A stretch of 60,000 nucleotides of DNA from Branchiostoma floridae (taxonomy: Eukaryota > Chordata > Leptocardii > Amphioxiformes > Branchiostomatidae). Shown here one piece after another: positions 24,545-35,574 of this stretch. The notes beneath the pieces were generated by a model. The model searched no databases, was not told the origin of the DNA, and worked only from the letters and a program-made list of their open reading frames with translations. The stretch's first letter is position 1. The number at the start of each line of letters is the position of its first letter. The DNA lies in the NCBI RefSeq assembly GCF_000003815.2, contig NW_023365936.1:64001-124000 (forward strand). The letters run 5' to 3'. A program made the translations under genes and the position numbers.

Positions 24545-25399
24545 TTTCCCGAAATTTTTTCTTTAGTTCAGCAAAATACCAAAACCGCACAAGGACGTCA
24601 AAAGGAGCTCTATGATAAGAAAATTCACGGTAAACCTTATGGAATCGGAGATCAAGTGCTGCGCTTAAAACACTCTATTAAGAAGGGATTAGTTAGAAAG
24701 CTGGGCAAAAAGTATTCCGGGCCTTACACGGTAGTAGCCAGAATCGGTGATTCTGCCTATAGGCTCAGGAATAACAGAGGGCGTCGAGAAGAGGTGACGG
24801 CCCATTTCGAGGACTCAAAACTCCTTATTCCCCAGGTCGGAGATCCAGATTTTCTCCCCCCCAGACGCAGACGTCAACGTCGGACCCGACCCAGGGACCA
24901 TCTCGGCCCGACCGGGGACGCCCGTAACCCGGGACAAAGTCCCTCTCTTTCTCTTCCTCTTACTGTACAGGCACAGAACCAGGCCACTACAACGTCGTCA
25001 ACTCCTGCCGACCCCGCCAGAGATGGACCGACACCCCAACCACCCGACGGGACGCCGATCACCACATCTCCGCCGAGCCCCGGGGCAACATCACCATGCC
25101 CGGGGACGTCAGCGACGCCATCGTATCCTGACCAGTCGGCGGAGTCATCCCCTGGGGTTCCTCTCCCGTCACCGACGTCATCGTATCCTGACCAGTCGGC
25201 GGAGTCATCCCCTGGGGTTCCTGTCCCGTCACCGACGTCATCGTATCCTGACCTACTAGCTGCCTTGGACCCAGCCATGACGACGGATCGCCGGACGCGC
25301 CCTTCGCGGTCCATCAACCTTCCAGCATATCTCTCTGACTTCGTGTTTCCCTCGGACGCGTTTGACAGCAGTGCTAGTGATGATTCTGACTCTGACTGA
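24545..25399 (+). pseudogene. gypsy-type pol remnant: integrase C-terminal tail
   Basis: An open frame from 24545, preceded by a stop at 24542, to TGA at 25399. The segment about 24584-24840 carries the typical end of a Ty3/gypsy integrase: RQKELYDKK, GDQVLRLK, RKLGKKYSGPYTVV and a closing VTAHFEDSKLL, corresponding to the SH3-like DNA-binding C-terminal domain. The catalytic DDE core and everything before it are missing. The downstream tail is rich in Arg, then Pro/Ser/Thr, and includes an in-frame 60-bp duplication. It cannot be a working integrase; whether a DNA-binding fragment is made is unknown. Confidence 0.8.
25121..25252 (+). repeat. in-frame 60-bp tandem duplication in the pol tail
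   Basis: Units 25121-25180 and 25181-25240 differ at one base and are followed by a 12-bp partial third unit. Sixty bases keep the frame and repeat a Ser/Pro-rich peptide (SYPDQSAESSPGV). Confidence 0.9.
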
Positions 25400-28300
25400 G
25401 CTGTCGGACTTGTGTAGGCTCAGTTCCAGTGACAGTAGGTGTGTAACTACGGACTTATGTATGTTGCATCGACTTCATCTCCAAACTGTGCTGTCGACAT
25501 TGAGATAGACACACCGGACGTTTGTGAGTGTCTAACTCTTCGCGTTGATGGACCAGAGTGTTCCAGAGCTCCCCACGGTAATGGTACTGGCATCGGACTT
25601 ACGCTATGCCTCTGTACCAGACCACCAACCCCGGAAGTGACCACGTCGGACTCTTGAACGTGTCACACTTTCGGCAACTTGTTACGCAATCGCGTCCGTG
25701 TCGACCTCAGCGTCTTGGCGGCGGTCCTGTTCCTTCCTGAGCCGGTCGACCATGCATCCTGTTCATCCCTAAGTGGTTTCAACAACCTTCATTTGGACAT
25801 TATGAACTCTTAAGACAGAGACACTGCTCTATTGTAGCTGTTGTGTTTTATTGTTGTATGCGTATTGGTTATGTTTATATGCATGTATTGTTGTTGTGAC
25901 TGTGGCCGCTACCCCGTGCAATGCTTATTTTTCTTCAGGTGAACACCGGCTGGGCATCTCTTCAGTCGCCGTGTTGTGCTGGCCTCCGGTCGTGGGTTGG
26001 CTTGGTGGTCATCAATCGTGACTTACGGTGTAGTCCGTACCCTACCCCTCCCTTGCATCGTGCCATACTTTTGTAATTGATTTGATGTGTTGTTGTTTCT
26101 AGTTTAGATTTTGGATGTATGATGAAATGTTAGAGTAGAAGCCTTGGGCGTCACAAACCCACGCCCCTTTAAATATGGGTTCTTTGTCGAGGCTGGGCAA
26201 AGCAAATACATGGCAGGTCTGGGGGACCTGTGGCGTCGCCGCTTCCACGCCGGGTTAAAATATGGAAGGAGGGTCTAATTCTGCTCACCTTGTGGTTTAC
26301 TAGAGCCCCTCCGCCCCAAACGGGGGTCGCCGGGCTAGCACTGGGCCTACCCGATGCGTTACCAACGTCACTCACTTTCTTATGGCCGTCCTACTCCAGC
26401 ACACGTTTGATTCGGACAGTACAGTCGGCGATTCTTGTCATCACGTCACGTCTTCCGGACACTCAGCTCCGTGTCTGCACCACGCCCACCAACAGGTGTG
26501 TCTTCCCGTCCGGCTACCCACACCGTCGCCAGTGTACCGCATCACAGTGTCAACCTCCGTCAATCCAGACGTGAGGAAGCCACATGAACTGCGACTGCGA
26601 CGCCGACCGCACCACGTCACTCCACCACGCCATACGTCACCAGGCTGTGTCATCGACGACAGGTGCGTATACCAACCTCCGCTACGCCGTCATCACACCT
26701 GTACCGCCAACGGCCTCTCCAACGCCGTGTGCCGTCACTTTGTCATCACGTACATCATGCTGTCGCCACGTCTCGTCAATGCTGGGAGCGTCACCATCTT
26801 CGCTCCGCCACGCCGTCATCGGCTAGTGCCAGTCTTCAGTCTCCCGTCGATCCTGACGTTCCTACAGAGACTCGTTCCTACAGAGACTCTGTCATCTGCG
26901 TGTGTGAGACTGTGCTTTATCATCCGTACCTGACAGCGACAATGCCACGGCCCACCTGACGCCATCTATCTGCGTGTGCGCCACCGTGACATCTAACTCA
27001 CCGCTTCCAGTCCACATGTCCAACGGACGTCCACCACCTGCCTGACGTTGTGTGTTCCTCGCCGCGAACGAACACCAACTCACATATAGACATCAGGCGC
27101 GTGTCAGGTCTTGACCCCCCTTGTGCACGTGTCAGGTCTTGACCTCTTTTGTGCTAACGAACGATCTGAGTAGACGGTTACGGTTTGTGAGTGACAGAGG
27201 TTTCTGCAGTTCGATGATTCTTGGCTCCTCCTTTCCCATAAAGGCCTTCCCCTGTTTCGAGTGCGCGACGCCGGTTTACCAGGGCGGTCCCAGCAAGGTT
27301 ATTAGGTTGTTAAACTAAGAGCATTTTTAGTTCCCGGGTGACAGGCAGAGGGGTGTTCCCCCCGCTCTGTATAAGTCACTTTTTAGGTGGTTAGTGGTTC
27401 AGCGGTTCCCTGTGAAGTCGCGCTTCAAGGGTCAAGTTGAACACTGCCTTGTTTAAGTTTTTATGGGTCTGAGTGGCTCGACCCCTTTCTTTTATTATTG
27501 TTCTTATTATCAAAGTGTTGTCAAAAGTGAAACATTTTTTATGTTGTAAATATGTATATACCTTTTCTGTTTGGTCAGTCCGGCCTCCTTTTCGCATCTT
27601 TATGGCGTTTCAAAGAAGAGGTAGGATGTAAGGTCAGAGTTCTCACACAGAGTCAGTGATAGATTGCTGAGTTCGCCCTCCTCCGTGCTCGCTCTTCCCT
27701 GGTGACTTCCTGGTGTCCCGGTCCCGTGTGCCTGAGTCTCAGGTCGGTTTAAACCATCGCCGACTTCCCATTGCACAACCTGTGGTCCTGGTCACAACAC
27801 TCAATGCATTTTTGTATGTTTTATGTACCATGTATTCATGTTCTATGTCTCTTTTTATGTTCTGATGTGCCATTGGTCTCTATTTTCCTTTTCGGCTATG
27901 AAGAAAAGTGGTTAACGACACTCCAAATTCTTTCTTGATCTCTCCAAACCGTTATATTCCGAATAACTAGTCAAATCGTTTTCGAATTCCCTTTGGACAC
28001 ACTGAAATGCGTTTAAAAAGCCAAACAAATTACTTTTTCTCCTTTTAACGACCGACATTATGGTTTCGGTAACGTTTTTTTTTCCAAATGTTTGTGGTTT
28101 CCAACATCTGCCACCCACATTGTAAATATGTAGGTCAAGGTCATTCGCCTCCTGGCTTTAACCTTGGTCTCCGCTAGGGAGGCGTTTCTGTAGTCTGTTC
28201 CAACGTAGGTAACTAGTTACCTGTGGACTTTTTGTTCACTGTTTAGTTAATAAGCTCCTATTTTCTGTTCCAACGTAGTAAACTAGGTACCCGTGAACTT

Positions 28301-28689
28301 TCTGTTCCCTGTTTAGTTAATAAGCTCCTATTTGTTCTAGTTAAGTTGTTTTTTTTCTTAACCTCATTAACTTGACATTTGTACAACCAGTGGGGACCGC
28401 TCACTGCGTTTATCTTTCAACTATCCGACAATGTTCTGTATTCTACTGAGGTTCGCAGATTATGTACTTGTGTTGCTACCTGTACTGATTTCTGTAATTA
28501 GTTACGGGTCACATGACATACAGTGGGGGCCGCCCACTTTACGTACTGTTCACTCTGTTTGACTACCCCGTTGCTTTGTACAACATATACTTATATTTTT
28601 ATACTAATTGTACTTATTGTTATATTATCTACTGCATTCCTTCTATTGCTGGTGTTACCTTTTATGATGCAGGGACGCATCATCGCCGT
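25400..28689. other. non-coding right interior of the LTR element
   Basis: About 3.3 kb between the pol remnant and the polypurine tract. A C-rich part (26300-27050) has several overlapping open frames up to 183 codons in different frames, best explained by composition. No envelope or other domain is recognised. Confidence 0.55.
28194..28333. repeat. 70-bp tandem duplication in the LTR element interior
   Basis: Two 70-bp units starting TCTGTTCCAACGTAG at 28194 and 28264, with several substitutions between them. Confidence 0.85.
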
Positions 28690-28701
28690 AGGGGGGGATG
28701 G
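28690..28701 (+). other. polypurine tract
   Basis: AGGGGGGGATGG directly precedes the 3' LTR. It is the expected priming site for plus-strand synthesis, interrupted by one T near the end. Confidence 0.75.
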
Positions 28702-29519
28702 TGTAGTGAGGATAACTAGAGCCCTATACCCTTAATGCTGAATCACCCCTTATTAGAGCCCTTCCCCGTCATTGACTATTGTATCTTCCCTGTGACTGCC
28801 GCACACTGTTAGGGTGGTAGCGCGTCTCTGTGACGTCAACCTGTCAACAAGCCACGTGGGCGCCGCTCTTCTAACCAATCGCTGTTTCCGTTTGGCATTA
28901 TGTAAAATCTCTCTCTGATGGAAAGTTTCTCTTTATATACCCAAGAAACCCGGGTATCTTTGGCTTTTGGTATTCGGACTTCGACTGTGAACAACCGATC
29001 TCGACCTCCTTGAGGGGCGGCCGGTCGGCGGTCGGGTTTTCTCGGGCTTCCGACGGGTCTTTGAGCGGCGCGACGACATGACTTGTACCTCGGGCGACAA
29101 ATTGTGGTGAGCACTTAGTGTTTTGCTGTGAGCCCTTGGCGGTTCTTAATGATGTGCGGTTAGACAGTCCAAATTGAGGTTTCGGGGGGTCCCTGGGATA
29201 CTTAGAAACTATTTACTATTGTGGTGTGCTTTGCATTGTATTGTGATGTGATTCCTGCATTGATGTGTACTGTGCATTCTCTTATGTGATACTATTTGTA
29301 ACCACCGTACAAGCGTCAGAATAAAAGGAATGTAAACGTGAACCCTCATGTTTGGGCCATGGTTTATGGTGTGCGTGAGAGAAATATACAAGCCTGAATC
29401 CTACCACTAGATAGATTTGGTCCTTGATCTGAGTGTAGTATAGTTCTGCCCCAGTACAGGGGTTGGTTCTTACAGTAGTGGTTCCCAGTAGCTAGGTCAA
29501 GACCAATCTATATGCCACA
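28702..29519 (+). repeat. 3' LTR
   Basis: Direct repeat of the 5' LTR with identical length. TATA motif at about 28934 and AATAAA at 29320-29325. Compared by eye, it differs from the 5' copy at about ten positions, eight of them in the stretch corresponding to 22005-22071 of the 5' copy. Confidence 0.92.
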
Positions 29520-30142
29520 CGTGGCCAGACTTGGGGAGAAGGCTTCTCCTGATGATCAGGTCCTCTCCCCTATCCTACTGATTCCACTGTTGTGACAAAT
29601 ATCAACGTTAAATCTGATGAGAGTCAACAACAACAAGCAAAAAGGCAACATTTATTCGAAAGGTAAGGGACTAATCTAGCTAAAATGGCGACTGATGCAA
29701 GGCAGGAAGTTTCGCAATGTCGGACTGCATTTGTGCCAACATATAATGCAGCCGAGCTTAGCATAGGACATGGTCACAATTATATACCGCGTTATGTTTG
29801 GGATACAAACAGGGTATTTAGAACTGCCTGAACTCTCGGTCGTACCAAGCTAGTATAGTCTGTTCCACATATATAGTATGACGGTACAGTATGACGGATT
29901 CAAAGTAAATTTGGGTTCAATCAGAATGGATCAATATGGCTACTACACGTCTAGTCGTCTAGCTGTAATACCCCTGTCACATTGCGCGCCAATCAATCCG
30001 GGGATCCGGGGACGGATCGCAAACACACTTGTACTTTAGGCCATAAAAGATCAACCAAAACGAACGGTATTGGTGACAGCTATAACTGCAGTTTTGGCGC
30101 AGACAACCGAGCACTGATCAGGCACGGCACGCGTGATTGTTG

Positions 30143-30162
30143 GGGGAATCCCCTTGACGTCA
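30143..30162 (+). promoter_or_regulatory. kB/CRE composite site
   Basis: Exact palindromic kB site GGGGAATCCCC, one T, then a perfect CRE TGACGTCA. Located 0.6 kb right of the LTR element. Confidence 0.5.
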
Positions 30163-32211
30163 TTAACAATTGGTCACATGTCACTTGGCCATGCCCACAA
30201 CGAATGTAGGGGATTCGAAGAGTAATCATTGCTGGCATTTACGGGACCAAGGAAGTTCAACCTCCTTGACAAAACTAGCTATAATATAGCGTTTGATACC
30301 CGCACAACTTCAATACACATAAGCGTAATGCCAGGTATATAAAGGCAGTAGTTTAATTAGTTTAATTTCAAATTCATACCCATTTGATTCCAGGGCGTGT
30401 TATTAAAATTCTGCTTCCAGTTTTACTTTTGGGGAAAAATTCATAATCTTTTTTCCAATTTTCTCGAACCTTTGATTCCCATCGAAGAACCTGTATATTT
30501 TTCATAACCATGTTGCAAAATGGCTGTGGGCTAACAAGCCCGGACCCCTTTTTAGCAATCATTATGACCCTTTCTAAGCTTCCCGCGAAAAACTACCACG
30601 TGAACAACATGGCTGCCGCCAGGAAAATACCACGAACGGCCGGTTAAAATGGGGTTAGTGTCTCGATATCTTGTCTCTCCTCTCAGTAATATTAACTAGG
30701 GAAGATTGTACTGATTCATGATTAAGGTCTACATCTATTAGATTGAACAAATCAGTACTACACTGAACAAGCGGTGTTTTAAATACCACACTAGCCGCTG
30801 AAGGTTTTTTTTAACCTCCTTGGTATATTTGCACTGCATGCCATGACTAAACAATGCATATAACTTCGGATTGCACTTGTTAGGAGTGGAAGGCAGTCTT
30901 GCAGGCAACACACTGGGACAAACAGATTTAGTGATCTGTATGTGGATCCGTGCATTTTGTTAACCAAACATTTATTGACTTCAGAATGAATGAACATCAT
31001 TTCAGAAAGACCGTGATTTGACTTCCGTTTAAAGTGATTTCACTTCCGTTTTAATACCAGTGTTGCATTTACACATTTTGTCGCGGAATGGTGACTCATC
31101 GTTTGATAATCATGAAACTGTATGCATATCATATAGTTACACCTTCGTACACAGTATGTGGGAGTTTCAAGTAGGTACATGTATGAATGTATTAGTACGA
31201 ACCTGTTCACTTTGGTTCATTCAATGTGTTTGTATTGTGTAACCGTTGCGATTAGCTATAGTTAGATTGAATTACTGAATTACTGAAGGATGAATGGCCA
31301 CATTGTAGTAAAATCCAGACATCGGAATTTCTTAATTGTAAGATATGATGGCGGGAAATCTCGTCATATTACTAATGGTAGATACGAAATTGAATCTTCA
31401 ATGTTTGTACACTATCAGAAGATGAACGCCTTGTTGCATACATCGATGGTAACTTTGCCCCTTCTGATTACGTTTAGATAATATATTTATGATAACACAA
31501 CTTTTGACAGGTAAAAATTGCATTATAATTTGTAGGAGTAAATGTAGAGGAAATATTGGGAAAGAATACATTTGATCTACTACGCATGACAAATCAGTAG
31601 ATCATTACAGGTTTTCTTCTGTCGCCATGTATATCCAGGTATGGCCACGGGAAATTGCATTTAGTCCCGCTGAAACATGTTAACAAACGAGGAATGCGAG
31701 AAAACAAGACTGACTCATTCCTTCCACCAATCACTATAACTATAGTTACACACGCCTCCGCAAAGTACATTCCAATTCCATGTGAACTTCAGTACCGTTC
31801 TTAGTAAATTCTACCAGTTGACGAAGATTCCAGCCAGGCTTAACACCTCAACTTCTAGCTAAAGGTAATTTTTTTTCACAATTCCTAATAGTACTAGTAT
31901 TGCTATTTTGCGTAAGGTTCATGTCAACGTCTGCAATCAGGCAAAGGGAACTCCCAATGCTTCGTCAGTGAGTGATAACATTGTAAATCTATATACAATT
32001 CATGGATGAAAACGTCAAACTAACTAAAGATGAAGCAACATAGTAAGCTAAAAGTAAAAGTGATTGGCTTTAGTATATCAAACTTATTTCTTAAAGTCCA
32101 CATCATTTATTATGTTCTGTTTTTCTTAACTAACGATAGACTAAAATGTCAAATGTGACAATGCTAGCATAAACACGATAATTAAACTGCTCTTAATCAA
32201 ATCATTATTAA

Positions 32212-33083
32212 TGCCTAGGTTACACATAGCCGACTTTGGCTCCCGAACACTAGCCGACTCTTAGCCGACCCAAGTCGGCAGTAGTTCGGGAGTAGTCTGA
32301 CCAGTTTAGGCCACGCCTATTTTTTAGCGCCGAACATGTCCCGAACACCTCCCGACCGGTAAATGACTTACTCCCGACTGTGTCCCAAATGCTAACTAAC
32401 CTATCACCAACCATCCCGACCTCTAGCCACAGACTGCCGAATCACTCCCGACTGATCCCCAACCGATTGCCGACCCCTTTTCGACTTGAAATAGACATAA
32501 TCAGCGATTTTCAAAAGAGTGCTCATTTTCGTTTTTAATCAAGAATGTCCTTTGTTCTATTTGTAAACATCACTAAGAGATCAAATTTAGATCACATATA
32601 GCTCCAGTGCGGCATTTATCGGGTCTTTTTGTTTTTAGCTGGATGTCGGTCGTGTGAAGTTCGGGAGTGATTCGTCTACGTTCTGGCAATAGTCTTTTTG
32701 CTTGGCAATGAGTGTCTTGGGGTAAATCATTGGTAAGTTGGAAACAAGCTGGGAGTAAGTCAGCAATGTTTATGGCGTGGTTAAGATTTAATTTGACTGC
32801 TGACTTACTCCCGAACACCAACCGAACACTAGCCGACCGTGCCGAACACCAGCCGACCACCAACCGACCCATTCCAGAGTTGCCGTTCAGAGCCGAATGT
32901 TTTGAACATTTCAAAACGTTCGGATGGAGCAGCCGAACACCAGCCGACTCAGCCGAACGCCAGCCGAACGCCTTCCGACTCAGCCGAACGCCAGCCGACT
33001 ACAGCCGACTAGCTCCCGAATCACTCCTAAACCATAGTCGGGAGAGAGTCGGGAGCCAAATTCGGCTATGTGTAACCTAGGCA
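32212..33083. mobile_element. 872-bp inverted-repeat element rich in AGCCGAAC words
   Basis: Terminal inverted repeats of about 35 bp (TGCCTAGGTTACACATAGCC) with one mismatch, flanked by TAA (32209-32211 and 33084-33086). The sub-terminal regions are built from many degenerate copies of AGCCGAACACC/CTCCCGAAC. No transposase frame. PIF/Harbinger-like by its duplication. Confidence 0.8.
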
Positions 33084-33203
33084 TAACCCTACACAGGACT
33101 GCTGCAATATAAATAGGACTGCATATCCTTTACCAGTGCTATACTGCATGTACTGTGTTCACTGCTGCGCTAGTGCTATGTTTGCGTACGTTAATTTCAG
33201 TAA

Positions 33204-33373
33204 GGACGTGGTCACATTCGTCATACCATTACAAACTGGGGCCATTCTTGGTAAAGCCGTGAGGCAGTCTTTCATCCTTGTCGGTGGTCGGTTCTGTGCC
33301 ACAGTCCGCATGAAAATCCTACTACGTCAAAATCAAACGACGACCTACGGCGCCGCATTATATGACCGCACCC
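33204..33373. mobile_element. 170-bp MITE with TAA duplication (family 1, copy 2)
   Basis: Shares with the copy at 9534 the terminal GTGGTCACAT word, an internal GGTTCTGT segment, a GAAAATCCTA segment and the closing TATGACCGC. TAA flanks both ends (33201-33203 and 33374-33376). The ends are more diverged than in copy 1. Confidence 0.7.
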
Positions 33374-33942
33374 TAATGTGTAAAGTTCCCAGCACTGTGT
33401 CGTGTTGCTAGGCAACGAAAGGTCGACATTCTTGACACCAGTCGTCATCAAAGAACAATGCTCGCCCTGCCTGGCCGACACATGTAAGCGGAAGTGTGGG
33501 TGGGGAGGGGGGTGGCGTCGTCGGGAGGGATACATATAGATCTGTTTCACAGTTTCATGCAAATTATCATGGGCGTTTTGCCTGTAACAATATAGTAGCT
33601 AGTTACACTTATAAAAAAACAAATAATAATGGAATTGTTTTCTGCACCATTGAAAATTTTACCTACCGTCTGCGAAAACAGACAGGATACTTTCACACGT
33701 ATTTCCCCTTGCCTGCATTTCGCGCAGTATATTCTACTACTTGAACTACTACGACACTGACCTGAGGTTTGATCAGTCCGCTCTTAGTAGTCTTATGTCA
33801 CGGTCTGTAGCACAGAAAAGTTCTTTCTGGTCATACAGTACTTACTTTTGTTAAAACGGACTTGCGTCCTTCTTCGTTGTCGGACCGTGCAGTGGTTGTT
33901 TGTGTAGCCGGGCCGCAAGGTGCAGCGGTAATCACGTGACAA

Positions 33943-34060
33943 GGGGAATCCCCTGTGAGTCTGAACTTTGACGTCGACACTGAGTCGACCAATCAAGGAG
34001 ATTACCTCCTCGGACCAATGAAACAATACTACATTTAGACAAAGTAGTCAGTATAAGGCT
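33943..34060 (+). promoter_or_regulatory. candidate promoter of gene B with NF-kB and CCAAT sites
   Basis: In order on the plus strand: palindromic kB site GGGGAATCCCC (33943-33953), CRE-like TGACGTCG (33969), CCAAT (33989), CCAAT (34015) and TATAAGG (34052-34058). A start near 34085 would give a leader exon joined to the acceptor at 35556-35557, just before the gene B ATG. The order and spacing suit a TATA promoter, but no transcript evidence is available. Confidence 0.45.
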
Positions 34061-35160
34061 TTAAGCTGCCTAGAACACAGCTGTTATATACGGTATAATT
34101 GTATTCGTGTAAATATCGGGGTTTATGTCCTCTGTAAATTGAATACGACCCGTCGGAGTCCATGAAGTGTAATAGCGATATGATTTGACATTGCCTATAC
34201 CTCGCCAGGGTGGATACATAGTGTCAGTATCTGATTGCTACATGCAAACAATATTTGCACTCTTCTTTCTATGCAATTTATTTATCTATATTTTTCTATG
34301 CAATGTTTTGTTTTCACAATTATGGGTGGGCTTAGTCCTTCTTAGAATGCATAGGTTGATGGAAAAATAGTAGAAAATAGCCACATTGACTAAACATCAA
34401 ATAGACATGAGGAATAAGTCGGCAATAGAAACACAATTACGTTAAGTTACAACTTGTGATTCTATGGTCAATGTGTGCGGTTTCCCCAATGGGTACGGAG
34501 GGTGGTGCGAAGCTGTCGAAACAATGTTTTTTTTACATGAGGGTGGAGATTGGGTCAGAGGTTAGTTTCACATGAAAATCACCTGATCATATTGATTTAT
34601 ACAATTTCGCCAGTAGTTTCTGCCGCTCATATCGGTTAATGTTGAACCGACTCCAAGGAAGTTACGCTGTTCAAATTCTGCATTTAGCGTCAATTGAGAG
34701 GCAATACATTTTTCAAGGTATGTATACAATCGGCAGCCATTGCTTGTCATTCCGTACCATTCTGCGGACTGTCTATCAGTACTGATCCATATTTTGGTGA
34801 TTTGAAGTTGAAAGCTACTGAATGATTGCTTTTAATTCTGTACCTTTTAGAGGCAATTACTAAGTGATATTGTCTGTAATCAAATTTTTATTCGTCGAGG
34901 TTTCTGAGCTGTGTTATGGTTTTTCGTGACTGGGCTTCTGCGCGCGTAGGTGTGAGAAATATTGTCTCTTTAGATTGGTGAAAGCAAAATAACCTGTGTG
35001 TATGGGCGTGTCTATTATATCATAACAACCTTATCTCTTGGCATTATACTCTGACGATTCATCCTTAATCACCAATTTTAAAACAAAAGAAAAAGACATA
35101 TTACTTTAAAAAGGCACTCTGCGTAGACAGTGTAGGTATAAGGTCCGGTTACATGACTAA

Positions 35161-35180
35161 GGGTATTCCCCATGACGTCA
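35161..35180 (+). promoter_or_regulatory. kB-like/CRE composite upstream of gene B
   Basis: GGGTATTCCCC, one base, then a perfect CRE TGACGTCA. The kB half has one departure from consensus. It lies about 0.4 kb before the gene B start codon. Confidence 0.5.
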
Positions 35181-35574
35181 TACTCTATTGAATGCTATGT
35201 CAGCCTATGTGTCACAATCAATATTTGCGTCTATGGTAACGTTATGTATATGTGTCATTTTTTACTGCCTTATTCAATTCAGGGTAGGGCAAAAGATTTA
35301 GGGACAAAATGATTATTACCTCACCGGCTTAATAACATTTCCTACCAAACTAAGATACACAAATCAAATGTTAAGATAAAGACGTATCCAAAACACTCTC
35401 AAACAATGCATTGAAACTGGGCGACTATTGGCTGTGACACGTTACGCGTTCGTAGCTATCCAATCAGAACGTAGTGATTACAATGGTTTCATCTATGTAG
35501 CTGGTTACTAGTCTTGTTGTACCTAAACATGACTACCCTTACACAACTTATTTTCAGAACTATTCTGACCAGCC

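Larger units (their letters stand above)
21285..29519 (+). mobile_element. Ty3/gypsy-type LTR retrotransposon derivative, coding-depleted
   Basis: Two direct 818-bp LTRs (TG...CA) bound a 6.6-kb interior. The element is flanked by the 4-bp duplication CGTG (21281-21284 and 29520-29523). A tRNA-type primer-binding site follows the 5' LTR and a polypurine tract precedes the 3' LTR. The only recognisable coding sequence is the C-terminal tail of a gypsy-type integrase (24545-25399). Gag, protease, reverse transcriptase, RNase H and the integrase core are absent. The element is therefore non-autonomous, comparable to a large retrotransposon derivative. By eye the LTRs differ at about ten positions, so insertion is fairly recent. 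It sits between the divergently oriented TRAF genes D and B. Confidence 0.9.
29524..33940. other. intergenic stretch between the LTR element and gene B promoter
   Basis: Contains the kB/CRE site at 30143 and the elements at 32212 and 33204. No exon recognised; a 62-codon minus-strand frame at 30374-30562 has no familiar motif. Confidence 0.5.

Noticed and set aside
25059-25317. Minus-strand frames opposite the pol tail
   Set aside because: They are shadows of the GC-rich 60-bp repeat; the plus frame carries the integrase motifs.
26382-26933. 183-codon frame in the LTR element interior
   Set aside because: Overlapped by other open frames in the same C-rich patch, no domain, and low-complexity Pro/Arg/His composition; likely compositional.
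31946-31955. Further kB-type site GGGAACTCCC
   Set aside because: It fits the loose consensus but is not palindromic and has no adjacent CRE; such loose matches are expected by chance.
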